DNA of 38,172 bases from NCBI GenBank assembly GCA_963626545.1, contig CAVFYJ010000024.1:1-38172 (forward strand), given 5' to 3'. Of this stretch, positions 14,746 through 22,577 are shown piece after piece. This stretch comes from Anthropogastromicrobium sp963626545. GTDB taxonomy: Bacteria > Bacillota > Clostridia > Lachnospirales > Lachnospiraceae. Every line of letters begins with the position of its first letter. Position 1 is the stretch's first letter. The notes under the pieces were generated by a model. That model was not told the DNA's origin. It did no database searches and worked only from the letters and a program-made list of their open reading frames with translations. A program made the translations under genes and the position numbers.

Positions 14746-17121
14746 ATGAAGTACAAGATTATGGAATACGATGATGTGCTGAAGCTTTATGAAGCTGATC
14801 TGGATCTGCGCGTCAATAGTTATCATAAAAAAAGAGAGGAACTGGTTGGCGCAAAGGGATCGATTGTGGATTTTGCCAATGGACATGAGTACTTTGGTAT
14901 ACACAGAACATCGGAAGGTTGGGTTTACCGTGAGTGGGCGCCTGGCGCTTCGAAGATGTATCTGGCTGGCGAGTTTAATGGCTGGAATCACAGAAAGCAC
15001 CCGATGGAGAAGCTGGAAAATGGTGTCTTCGAGCTGAAACTGTCAAAGGATACCCTGTGGAACGGCTGCAAGGTCTTAGCGATCGTCGAGCACGAGGGAC
15101 AGGAGCTTGAGCGTATCCCGCTGTATGCAAGAAGAGTCGTACAGGATCCGCAGACCTATCAGTGGAGTGCAGAGGTGTATGATCCTGAGACCCCATTTGC
15201 GTGGACCGATCAGGATTTCCACAGCGAGCTGCCGCCGTATATTTATGAGTGCCATGTAGGCATGGCTCAGGAGGAGGGAAAGGTTGGCTCCTACCTCGAG
15301 TTTGCAGATAACATACTTCCACGCATCCAGGATCTTGGATACAATACCATCCAGATTATGGCCATTATGGAGCATCCTTACTACGGTTCCTTTGGTTATC
15401 AGATCGGTAGCTTCTTCGCACCGGCATCCAGAAGTGGTATGCCAGAGGATCTGAAATATCTGGTAAATAAGGCACATAATATGGGTATCCGTGTGCTGCT
15501 TGACGTGGTACATTCCCACGCAGCGAAGAATACGCGCGAAGGTATCAATGAGTTTGATGGAACGGATTATCAGTTCTTCCACAGCGGCGCAAGAGGTTAC
15601 CATCAGGCATGGGACACTAAGCTGTTTAATTATGGAAAGAATGAAGTCCTTCATTTCCTGCTTTCCAACTTAAAGTATTGGATACAGGAGTTCCATTTTG
15701 ATGGATTCCGTTTCGATGGTGTCACCAGTATGCTGTATCTGGATCACGGTCTGGGAACCTGCTTTGATCACTACGATAAGTATTTCTCCATGAATACCGA
15801 TATCGAGGCAATCACCTATCTGACACTGGCAACAGAGCTGATCCATACATATAAAAAGGGTTCACTTGCAATTGCAGAGGATATGTCCGGTATGCCGGGT
15901 ATGTGTATCCCGATTGATGAGGGCGGTATTGGATTTGATTATCGTCTGGCAATGGGTATTCCGGATATGTGGATTAAGTTCTTAAAGGAATACAAGGATG
16001 AGGACTGGGATATGTGGAAGCTCTGGCACGAGTTGACCAGCCACAGACCGCACGAGAAGGTCATCGCATATGCAGAGTCTCATGATCAGGCACTCGTAGG
16101 CGATAAGACGATCATGTTCCGTCTGTGCGACAAGGAAATGTACTGGTCCATGGAAAAGACCACCCAGAACTACATCATCGACAGAGGTATCGCGCTTCAC
16201 AAGATGATTCGTTTCATTACAATGACACTTGGCGGTGAGGGCTATCTGAATTTCATGGGCAATGAGTTTGGTCATCCGGAGTGGATTGACTTCCCGAGAG
16301 AAGGAAATGGCTGGAGCTATCATTATTGCAGACGCCAGTGGAGCTTAGTGGATAACAAGGATCTGAAGTATTGCTGGTTAAATGATTTCGATAAGGCAAT
16401 GGTTGCATTCACCAAGGAGCATCACATCTTAGAGGATGAGAATCCATACAATATGTGGGTACATCAGCAGGATAACATGATGATCTACGAGAAGGGCAAG
16501 GTAGTATTTTCCTTCAACTTCCATCCGAATCGTTCCTTCGAGGGTTATTTCGTTCCGGTATCCAAGGCTGGAAAGTATCACGCAGTTCTGACCTCCGATG
16601 AGGGAAGATTTGGCGGACAGGATCGTATCGCAGAGGATGTTGTCTATAACACCATCGAGCTGCCAGACGGAAGAACCGGATTCTTCGCATATCTGCCAAG
16701 CCGTACAGCGGCAGCATTCTGCCGAATCGAGGACGAAGAGCCAAAAAAAGAGATTGCGGCTGCTAAAGATGCGGCAGAGGCACCTGCAAAGAAGAGAAGA
16801 GGCCGCCCGAGAAAGGTAAAGCCAGAGGAGACTGTTGAGACTGTGGCAGAGGCAACGCCTGTTGAAGCAGTTAAGGATGTGGCAGAAGCACCAGCAGAAA
16901 AGTCAAAGAGAGGTCGTCGCAAGAAGGCAGAAATCGGGGCTGAGAAGGTTGCAGAAGCTGCAAAGGAAGCAGAGCCAAAAAAGGTAAGGAAAACAAAGAA
17001 AAAGGCAGAAGCAGCAGAGCCTGCAAAGGCAACATCAGCTGAGTCTGCCGAGCCTGCCGAAGCACCTGCAAAGAAAAAGAGAGGCCGCCCGAGAAAGGTA
17101 AAGCCAGCAGAAGAGCAGTAA
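14746..17121 (+). CDS. glgB: 1,4-alpha-glucan branching enzyme with C-terminal AT-hook tail
   Basis: A 791-residue protein. The start at 14746 follows GTAAGGAAAG. Residues ~1-150 hold the N-terminal helical part and CBM48 (YREWAPGASKMYLAGEFNGW). The GH13 catalytic domain has ECHVGM, DVVHSH, DGFRFDGV (Asp324 nucleophile), AEDMSG (Glu378 acid/base) and ESHDQALVG (Asp447), then an all-beta C-domain ending near residue 659. It resembles the eukaryote-like branching enzymes of many Clostridia and introduces alpha-1,6 branches in glycogen. Residues 660-791 are an unusual low-complexity Ala/Lys/Glu tail with two AT-hook cores, RGRPRK at 685-690 and 779-784, and a basic KRGRRKK near 721. Such a tail would be expected to bind AT-rich DNA or another polyanion. 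The catalytic domain appears complete. Confidence 0.95.
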   Translation: MKYKIMEYDDVLKLYEADLDLRVNSYHKKREELVGAKGSIVDFANGHEYFGIHRTSEGWVYREWAPGASKMYLAGEFNGWNHRKHPMEKLENGVFELKLSKDTLWNGCKVLAIVEHEGQELERIPLYARRVVQDPQTYQWSAEVYDPETPFAWTDQDFHSELPPYIYECHVGMAQEEGKVGSYLEFADNILPRIQDLGYNTIQIMAIMEHPYYGSFGYQIGSFFAPASRSGMPEDLKYLVNKAHNMGIRVLLDVVHSHAAKNTREGINEFDGTDYQFFHSGARGYHQAWDTKLFNYGKNEVLHFLLSNLKYWIQEFHFDGFRFDGVTSMLYLDHGLGTCFDHYDKYFSMNTDIEAITYLTLATELIHTYKKGSLAIAEDMSGMPGMCIPIDEGGIGFDYRLAMGIPDMWIKFLKEYKDEDWDMWKLWHELTSHRPHEKVIAYAESHDQALVGDKTIMFRLCDKEMYWSMEKTTQNYIIDRGIALHKMIRFITMTLGGEGYLNFMGNEFGHPEWIDFPREGNGWSYHYCRRQWSLVDNKDLKYCWLNDFDKAMVAFTKEHHILEDENPYNMWVHQQDNMMIYEKGKVVFSFNFHPNRSFEGYFVPVSKAGKYHAVLTSDEGRFGGQDRIAEDVVYNTIELPDGRTGFFAYLPSRTAAAFCRIEDEEPKKEIAAAKDAAEAPAKKRRGRPRKVKPEETVETVAEATPVEAVKDVAEAPAEKSKRGRRKKAEIGAEKVAEAAKEAEPKKVRKTKKKAEAAEPAKATSAESAEPAEAPAKKKRGRPRKVKPAEEQ
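16780..17107 (+). repeat. Duplicated 46-bp AT-hook-coding segment
   Basis: Bases 16780-16825 and 17062-17107 are nearly identical, 282 bases apart and in the same frame. Both encode APAKK(R/K)(R/K)RGRPRKVKP. The tail of glgB probably grew by internal duplication. Confidence 0.85.
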
Positions 17122-17192
17122 GAGCTATTATTAGTAGTTATTTGTAACTATTATTTGTAAGAATTATTGTATAATATCATTATAATAGAAGA

Positions 17193-17227
17193 AAGAGGAA
17201 CCGCCCGAAAAGCAGTTCCTCTTTTTT
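17193..17227 (+). terminator. Terminator after glgB
   Basis: AAGAGGAAC (17193-17201) pairs with GTTCCTCTT (17215-17223) and TTTTT follows. Read on the other strand it is also a hairpin followed by TCTTCTAT, so it may weakly serve the convergent araC-type gene. The AT-rich 70 bases before it contain a TATAAT (17170-17175) with no matching -35. Confidence 0.85.
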
Positions 17228-17258
17228 ACGTTCCTTCTTATTTAACTATTTTTAATTG

Positions 17259-18200
17259 TTATTTCTCAGCTTCCATCCAACCGTTGCATTTCATGATTTT
17301 TGATTTTTGTAAACGCTCGTCCTGACAGTCGCAGCAGCGATATTCCCTCGGGGACATGCCGATCATACGGTTAAAGTAACGGTTAAAGCTCGAGATTGAG
17401 TGGAAACCGACGTTCTCCGAGATATTTAAGATTGAGTCCTCTGTGGAGCGAAGCAAATAGCACGCCGTATTGATGCGTACGGTATTTAAATATTCAAGTG
17501 GGCTGCGTCCCATCGCCAAATTAAAAATGCGGCGAAAATGGGTCGGGCTTAATCCACACAGCTCTGCCAGATAATCCATCGAAAAATTTGTCATATAATT
17601 TCGCTTAATATACTCGAGTGCTGGAACAATCGAGAGAGTCGATGCGTTCTCAGGTGTTTCGGGCGCTGAAACCTTTTCCGGAAGAAACGCAACGGCATCA
17701 ATCAGCATTGAAAGAAAATCGGAGCGAACCTTTAAATGATGATGAGTTGGTTTTTCCTGCATGGCATAGCAAATCTGATTGAAATAAAAAGAAACAGAAA
17801 GATTGTGACCTGCTGGAATTAAGAATGCGGTATTCATTTTTCGAAGCAGTTCAGAAGTCTGCTTCGCGTAACCGGCTGTTAACGGGTCAAGAAGCTCCTG
17901 TGGGTCGACAAAAAGGTAAGTCCAGCGGCTCTGTGTGCCAGGGGCGCTGTAGGTGGTATGAGGAATGTTTCGCGCAATAAATGTGATATCCCCAGCTGAA
18001 AAATGGCATGTTTCCTTTTGAATCACAAGGGTTCCTTCGCCTTCATGACACAGGCCAATTTCAAGACAATTGTGAAAATGAAGGTTTTCACTTGGAATAT
18101 CAGAAATCCACCATTGATCTCCTGTCAACAGCAGGATTGGAAACTCGACGCGAAGTGGATAATTACGAAATTCAGTAATAATATTTTTTTGTTTTGCCAT
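17259..18200 (-). CDS. AraC-family transcriptional regulator with cupin sensor domain
   Basis: A 313-residue regulator. The start at 18200 follows GGAG seven bases upstream. Residues ~20-110 form a cupin-type ligand-binding domain (HFHNCLEIGLCHEGEGTLVI, then FSAGDITFIARNIPHTTYSA). Residues ~200-290 hold the two helix-turn-helix motifs of AraC/XylS proteins (FSMDYLAELCGLSPTHFRRI and ISENVGFHSISSFNRYFNRM, then GMSPREYR). It is divergent from the LplB/LplC/LplA-type importer at 18452-22139, with a promoter on each side of the 251-base gap. It therefore probably senses the imported solute and activates that operon, and perhaps also the flavoprotein operon. The effector cannot be read from the sequence. 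Confidence 0.92.
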   Translation of the reverse strand: MAKQKNIITEFRNYPLRVEFPILLLTGDQWWISDIPSENLHFHNCLEIGLCHEGEGTLVIQKETCHFSAGDITFIARNIPHTTYSAPGTQSRWTYLFVDPQELLDPLTAGYAKQTSELLRKMNTAFLIPAGHNLSVSFYFNQICYAMQEKPTHHHLKVRSDFLSMLIDAVAFLPEKVSAPETPENASTLSIVPALEYIKRNYMTNFSMDYLAELCGLSPTHFRRIFNLAMGRSPLEYLNTVRINTACYLLRSTEDSILNISENVGFHSISSFNRYFNRMIGMSPREYRCCDCQDERLQKSKIMKCNGWMEAEK

Positions 18201-18257
18201 AATTTACTCCATTAATAATGTCAATTTTATGCAAAATCATCTGCTTTCTATGGCTTT

Positions 18258-18286
18258 ATTTTACTTGAACCATTCATGTTTGTCAA
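18258..18286 (-). promoter_or_regulatory. Sigma-A promoter of the AraC-type gene
   Basis: On the minus strand: TTGACA (18286-18281), a 17-base spacer, TAAAAT (18263-18258), 58 bases before the start codon. Confidence 0.75.
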
Positions 18287-18366
18287 ATTGAAACTTGCTA
18301 TGCTGGCATGATTGTGTGAAATTATATGAAAATGGTTGAATTTGCATAGTATACGCGATGTTTTGA

Positions 18367-18395
18367 TTGGAAAAAATGATGGAGTATGTTACAAT
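18367..18395 (+). promoter_or_regulatory. Sigma-A promoter of the Lpl-type importer operon
   Basis: TTGGAA (18367-18372), a 17-base spacer, TACAAT (18390-18395), with TG at 18387-18388 giving an extended -10. Between the two divergent promoters are about 80 bases where AraC-type sites would be expected. TTGCTATG (18295-18302) and TTGCATAG (18342-18349) are loose repeats there. Confidence 0.7.
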
Positions 18396-18451
18396 AAAGA
18401 CAATCAAGTGCAACAGATTGCACTACAAAAAGAGAAAGGAGGAGACAAACT

Positions 18452-19399
18452 ATGGCAAAAGCGACGATCAACAAGGGCGTAAAGACAAAGACGACCTGGG
18501 CAAATGCTTTGAAACGGGATTGGCAGCTGTATCTGCTTTTAATGATTCCTGTTGCTTTAGTTGTGATCTTCAATTATGCATCATATGGCGGTATCCGCAT
18601 GATCTTCATGGATTATAAGCCCGCAAAGGGTTATGCCGGAAGTAAGTGGGTAGGATGGGGCACTTTCCAAAAGGTATTCAAGGATAAGGATTTTATCCGC
18701 GCGTTAAAGAGTTCCATCGTATTCAACCTCTTGGATTTGGCAGTTGGTTTCCCAATGCCGATCATTCTGGCATTGATTTTAAACGAACTTCGTTTTCCGC
18801 GATTTAAGAAGGTTACGCAGACAATTCTGTATCTGCCGCATTTCCTTTCTTGGGTTATCGTCGGAAGCGTTGCATATCAGATGTTCCGCCCATCCACCGG
18901 TATGGTAAACGTATTCTTAATGAATGCAGGTATTATTAAGACCGGTATTCCGTTCCTGACTGAGAAATGGCACTGGGCTGTTACCTACCTGTTAATCGGT
19001 GTATGGCAGGGAATGGGCTGGGGAACCATCATTTACCTGGCAGCAATCACTGGTATCAGCGGTGAACTTTATGAGGCAGCCATGATCGACGGTGCAAACC
19101 GTTGGCAGCGTATGTGGAACATTACACTTCCTGGTATTCGAGGAACTGTTGTTACCCTGCTTATCATGAATCTTGGTAAGGTTATGGGAAGTAACTACGA
19201 GCGTCTGGATCAGTTTGGAAATACGCAGGTTAAGGATTTCTCCTATCAGCTTGCAATTTATATTTACGACAAGGGTCTTGCAAGTGCAAAGTTCAGTATG
19301 GCAACTGCAGTTGGTATCTTCCAGTCTCTGGTAGGACTTGTACTGGTTCTGTTGTCTGACCGCATTGCAAAGATGCTTGGTGAGGAAGGATTATTATAA
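18452..19399 (+). CDS. ABC transporter permease, LplB/YtcP-partner family
   Basis: A 315-residue binding-protein-dependent permease of the carbohydrate-uptake-1 class, LplB subgroup. The start follows AAAGGAGGAG. Six hydrophobic segments are visible, the first at about residues 26-46 (WQLYLLLMIPVALVVIFNYA). The EAA loop reads EAAMIDGANRWQRMWNITLP, and SYGGIRMIFMDYKPAKG is typical of LplB. It forms the translocation pore with the next gene product. No ATPase gene lies nearby, which is usual for this class because a shared MsmX-type ATPase serves several importers. Known relatives import pectin- and mucin-derived oligosaccharides and related sugars; the solute here is unknown. Confidence 0.92.
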   Translation: MAKATINKGVKTKTTWANALKRDWQLYLLLMIPVALVVIFNYASYGGIRMIFMDYKPAKGYAGSKWVGWGTFQKVFKDKDFIRALKSSIVFNLLDLAVGFPMPIILALILNELRFPRFKKVTQTILYLPHFLSWVIVGSVAYQMFRPSTGMVNVFLMNAGIIKTGIPFLTEKWHWAVTYLLIGVWQGMGWGTIIYLAAITGISGELYEAAMIDGANRWQRMWNITLPGIRGTVVTLLIMNLGKVMGSNYERLDQFGNTQVKDFSYQLAIYIYDKGLASAKFSMATAVGIFQSLVGLVLVLLSDRIAKMLGEEGLL

Positions 19400-19414
19400 G
19401 GAGGGTGAATTGTC

Positions 19415-20332
19415 ATGGCAAAGAAAAATAAAGAAAATGACATTGTTACCGATGGTAGCAGAGCCATAACGAAATTTCATGTCAGCGACGTCGTGATGGT
19501 GGTCATCCTTGTGATCCTGTGTGCGACTTGTGTAATTCCGTTTATTCATTTGCTGGCAAAGTCTGTTTCCAGCAATACCGCAGTACTTGCAAAGAGAGTT
19601 AGTTTCTGGCCAATCGGTTTTAACGTAGATGCGTATGTATCCATTTTTGAAGATGGTTCAATGGTTCGTTCCTTCTTCTACAGTGTAATCGTAACGTTAC
19701 TGTTTACTCTGATGGGTATGATCGCTTGTACCTGTGCAGCATATCCGCTGTCCAGAAAGAGATTAAAGGGAAGAACCTTCTTTACCTTTATCCTGATGTT
19801 CCCAATGTATTTCAGTGCAGGTCTGATTCCTACTTACCTGCTGTATTCTGACTTACATATGCTCGACACCGTATGGGTATTGATTCTTCCATTGATTTAT
19901 GCACCATACAACATGTTGATCATGAAGACTTACTTCCAGTCCAATATTCCGGACAGCTTAGAGGAGGCTGCCTTCCTTGATGGCGCAACCAATTTCCAGA
20001 TCATCTGGAAGATTGTACTTCCGCTGTCAAAGCCAATTTTGGCTACACTGTCTCTGTTCTACGCAGTAGGTCGTTGGAACTCTTATGCAGATAACAAGTA
20101 CTACATTCGTTCAGAGTCACTGAAGATGGTTCAGTACAAGCTGTCACAGCTCGTATCTTCTGCATCTGAGGCACAGACTGCACAGCTTTCTGGTGAGGTT
20201 GTTGTTACAAGTACACCTGAGGTACTTCAGGCAGCATGTATCATGTTCGTAACCATCCCGATCATCTGTGTATATCCGTTCTTACAGAAGTACTTCGTTA
20301 AGGGCGTTATGATCGGAGCTGTAAAGGGCTGA
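19415..20332 (+). CDS. ABC transporter permease, LplC/YtcP family
   Basis: A 305-residue second permease, starting 16 bases after the first with an AAGGAGGGTG ribosome site. The N-terminal cytoplasmic stretch is followed by a span near residues 27-48 (VVMVVILVILCATCVIPFIH). The EAA loop is EEAAFLDGATNFQIIWKIVL, followed by PLSKP, and the C-terminus YPFLQKYFVKGVMIGAVKG is a strong LplC signature. It pairs with the product of 18452-19399. The gene is complete with no unusual features. Confidence 0.93.
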   Translation: MAKKNKENDIVTDGSRAITKFHVSDVVMVVILVILCATCVIPFIHLLAKSVSSNTAVLAKRVSFWPIGFNVDAYVSIFEDGSMVRSFFYSVIVTLLFTLMGMIACTCAAYPLSRKRLKGRTFFTFILMFPMYFSAGLIPTYLLYSDLHMLDTVWVLILPLIYAPYNMLIMKTYFQSNIPDSLEEAAFLDGATNFQIIWKIVLPLSKPILATLSLFYAVGRWNSYADNKYYIRSESLKMVQYKLSQLVSSASEAQTAQLSGEVVVTSTPEVLQAACIMFVTIPIICVYPFLQKYFVKGVMIGAVKG

Positions 20333-20377
20333 TTGGTTATAAAAAGGGTTTTTATTAAAAAGAGCGACATCAAAGGT

Positions 20378-20405
20378 TTGACAACAAAGGGAAAAAAGTT
20401 AAATA
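20378..20405 (+). promoter_or_regulatory. Possible internal promoter before the binding-protein gene
   Basis: TTGACA (20378-20383) and TAAATA (20400-20405) with a 16-base spacer. A separate promoter would allow extra synthesis of the binding protein. The -10 is poor, so this is tentative. Confidence 0.35.
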
Positions 20406-20480
20406 AACAGATATGTAATCGCAGCGTGGAAAACTGTGATGCAATATAAACGAATCTTTAATAAAAGGAGGATATTTACT

Positions 20481-22139
20481 ATGAAAAAGAATCTTCGTAA
20501 GGTCTTCGCCGTATCTATGGCAGGTGCTATGGTTGCAGGATGCATCCCAGCAATGGCAGATGAGGCAGTTTCCACAACCAATTGGGAACCATTTGCAGAG
20601 AACGTAACTCTGAGAGTTCCGGTTTATGACAGAGGTGCTGAGGGTGTTCCAGATGTTTCCAATAACTACTGGACCGGCTGGATTCAAGAAAATTTCGGTG
20701 ACAAGTACAACATTACAGTTGAGTACGTTCCGATTACCAGAAGCGACGTTATGACATCCTACGCACTGCTTGCAGCAGATCAGAATCTGCCGACTATTCT
20801 GATGGAGTATGACTACCCGAAGGTAGCTCAGTGGGCAGACGACGGTTATCTGACAACTTTTGACATGGAAGAGTTCAAAGAAGTAGCTCCTACTTATTAT
20901 GCATCCATGGAAGATGGCGGACGTCTGATGTACAGCACACTTGGCGGTGAGACCTATTTTGCACTGGCTGAGAGACCATATTACGATACTGTTTATTCGT
21001 TCCAGACATTCGTTCGTATGGACTGGTTAGAGCAGGTTGGATATGATCATGTACCGACCACTCGTGCTGAGTATCTTGACGCTATGCAGAAGATCATGGA
21101 CGCAGGTATCTGCGAGCATCCGGGTGGAGGTGCAATGATCACAGGTGTTGGTTCTGACCAGAACCAGTCATACAGAACGTATCCTTGCAACGAAGAAGAG
21201 TGGGCTATGTACGGCGATTACAACATTCCGTCACTTGGATGGGAACCGAACTACAACCTGTTAAAGAGAGCAAACGAGGATTACAATTCCGGTATTACTG
21301 ATCCAGAGTATTACATCATTGACTCTGAGACTGCAAAGGCAAACTTCGTAAACGGCAAGTGCTACAGCTACAGTGGTTATGTAAGTGCAAGTACCGATTT
21401 CCTGACTGCATTCTACGAGCAGAATCCGGATGGAAAGTTGGCAATTACTCCGATTAATTCAGAAGTTGATGAGTCTGGCGAGGATGATATCGTAACTGTT
21501 CCGGCATGGAGAGCAGAGAACCCATTCGGTATGATCGTAGGCTTTTCCGCTACAGCAACAGAGGATGAGTTAAAGGCTGCATGGATGTATATGGAGTGGT
21601 TAAGCCAGTCTGATAATCTGTACACCTTCCAGTGGGGTATTGAAGGCGAGAACTACAACTTAGACGAAGATGGCAACCCGGTTACTGTAAGTGATTACAA
21701 CGGTGACTACAAGCAGGGCTACAACAATAGCAAGGACTATTGGTGTATTGTGAAGGAAAAGAGAACGTTCGATACCGTTGAAGAAAACATCAAGGCTGAT
21801 ACTCCGCAGGATCTGCCGCAGAACTTCACCGAGGATATCACCCAGTATTACTATGATCGTCTTGCAATCGCGGATCAGTATGGTTTAAGTGACTGCCAGT
21901 TCTCCGTAGTAATCTCTGCACAGTCTGAGTATCAGACAACACTTGGTGAACTTTACAAAGAGTACAGAGATAAGCTGACCATGTGTACACCGGAAGAATT
22001 TGATGCGCTGTATGAGCAGTATGCACAGGAATACTTAGATCAGGGTTATCAGGAAGTTATCGATGAGAGACTCGAAGCATTCCAGGCTGGAAACAGCACC
22101 AAACTTCCAGAGAATCAGAAGGCAGCTGACGCTGAATAA
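20481..22139 (+). CDS. Extracellular solute-binding protein, LplA family
   Basis: A 552-residue binding protein for the LplBC-type importer. The start at 20481 is fixed by AAAGGAGG at 20464-20471; an upstream in-frame ATG at 20436 lacks a site. The signal peptide MKKNLRKVFAVSMAGAMVAG ends in a lipobox VAGC with Cys21. A signal-peptidase-I-like AMA-DE also lies a few residues on, so lipid anchoring is likely but not certain. The linker is very short, unlike the two lipoproteins at the left end of the window. Size and layout (LRVPVYDRG near the N-terminus, aromatic-rich middle with many Trp and Tyr) fit the large LplA-type binding proteins for oligosaccharides or bulky solutes. No glycoside hydrolase gene is adjacent. 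Confidence 0.9.
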   Translation: MKKNLRKVFAVSMAGAMVAGCIPAMADEAVSTTNWEPFAENVTLRVPVYDRGAEGVPDVSNNYWTGWIQENFGDKYNITVEYVPITRSDVMTSYALLAADQNLPTILMEYDYPKVAQWADDGYLTTFDMEEFKEVAPTYYASMEDGGRLMYSTLGGETYFALAERPYYDTVYSFQTFVRMDWLEQVGYDHVPTTRAEYLDAMQKIMDAGICEHPGGGAMITGVGSDQNQSYRTYPCNEEEWAMYGDYNIPSLGWEPNYNLLKRANEDYNSGITDPEYYIIDSETAKANFVNGKCYSYSGYVSASTDFLTAFYEQNPDGKLAITPINSEVDESGEDDIVTVPAWRAENPFGMIVGFSATATEDELKAAWMYMEWLSQSDNLYTFQWGIEGENYNLDEDGNPVTVSDYNGDYKQGYNNSKDYWCIVKEKRTFDTVEENIKADTPQDLPQNFTEDITQYYYDRLAIADQYGLSDCQFSVVISAQSEYQTTLGELYKEYRDKLTMCTPEEFDALYEQYAQEYLDQGYQEVIDERLEAFQAGNSTKLPENQKAADAE

Positions 22140-22210
22140 TTCTGAAAAGCTCGAAAAGATTCTAAGAGTTCGTTTGAGAATGAATTAGAAAAAAAGTGAA
22201 ATAAAAAAGA

Positions 22211-22254
22211 ATCCCTCGTTACTGATTTTGAGATCGGTAGCGGGGGATTTTTCG
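22211..22254. terminator. Bidirectional terminator between convergent operons
   Basis: A 16-base stem (22211-22226 with 22233-22248, including G-U pairs) around the loop TTTGAG. TTTTTC follows on the plus strand and TTCTTTTTT on the minus strand, so it can end both the importer operon and the ferredoxin operon. Confidence 0.85.
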
Positions 22255-22262
22255 ATATGCAA

Positions 22263-22577
22263 TTACTGCAAAATAATCGGCACAAACTTCGCGCGGTTGC
22301 GAAGCGGATGATTCAGACTAATTGCGCCTGGTCGCGGGCAAGCCATCACGCAGGCACCACAGTAATAGCATTCGCCCGGATACGCGACAATCGGATGCGT
22401 CCCTTTTTTGTCTGACGGGAACAGAATATCACACTGACAGACACGTGCACAGGTTCCGCAGCCCACGCACAGCGATTCATCAAAGGAGAGCGGCTGAACA
22501 CTGCAAGGAACTTCCTCGAGTGAAAAGCTGACGCTGGAAAAGTCGAAAGAATTGGTTACAAGCTTATCGTTTTGCAT
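22263..22577 (-). CDS. Small 2[4Fe-4S] ferredoxin-type subunit (AprB-like)
   Basis: A 104-residue electron carrier with two cluster motifs: Cys37/40/43/47 (CVGCGTCARVC) and Cys70/73/76/80 (CYYCGACVMACPRPGAI). An insertion of about 20 residues separates the motifs, so it is less compact than a clostridial ferredoxin and closer to AprB-type iron-sulfur subunits. The start is taken at 22577, nine bases from AGGAGG; ATG at 22583 is also possible but only three bases from that site. It overlaps the end of the flavoprotein gene by 14 bases, so the two are translationally coupled and probably form a complex. It should pass electrons to or from the FAD of its partner. Confidence 0.9.
   Translation of the reverse strand: MQNDKLVTNSFDFSSVSFSLEEVPCSVQPLSFDESLCVGCGTCARVCQCDILFPSDKKGTHPIVAYPGECYYCGACVMACPRPGAISLNHPLRNRAKFVPIILQ

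Noticed and set aside
15076..15654. 192-residue antisense ORF over glgB
   Set aside because: Shadow of the GH13 coding frame, with no ribosome site or recognisable motif.
17170..17175. Promoter for a short RNA before the glgB terminator
   Set aside because: TATAAT is present, but no -35 lies at a workable distance, and any transcript would end within about 50 bases.
18452..20332. Missing ATPase gene as a sign that the Lpl importer is broken
   Set aside because: Importers of this class commonly lack their own ATPase gene and share an MsmX-type ATPase encoded elsewhere.
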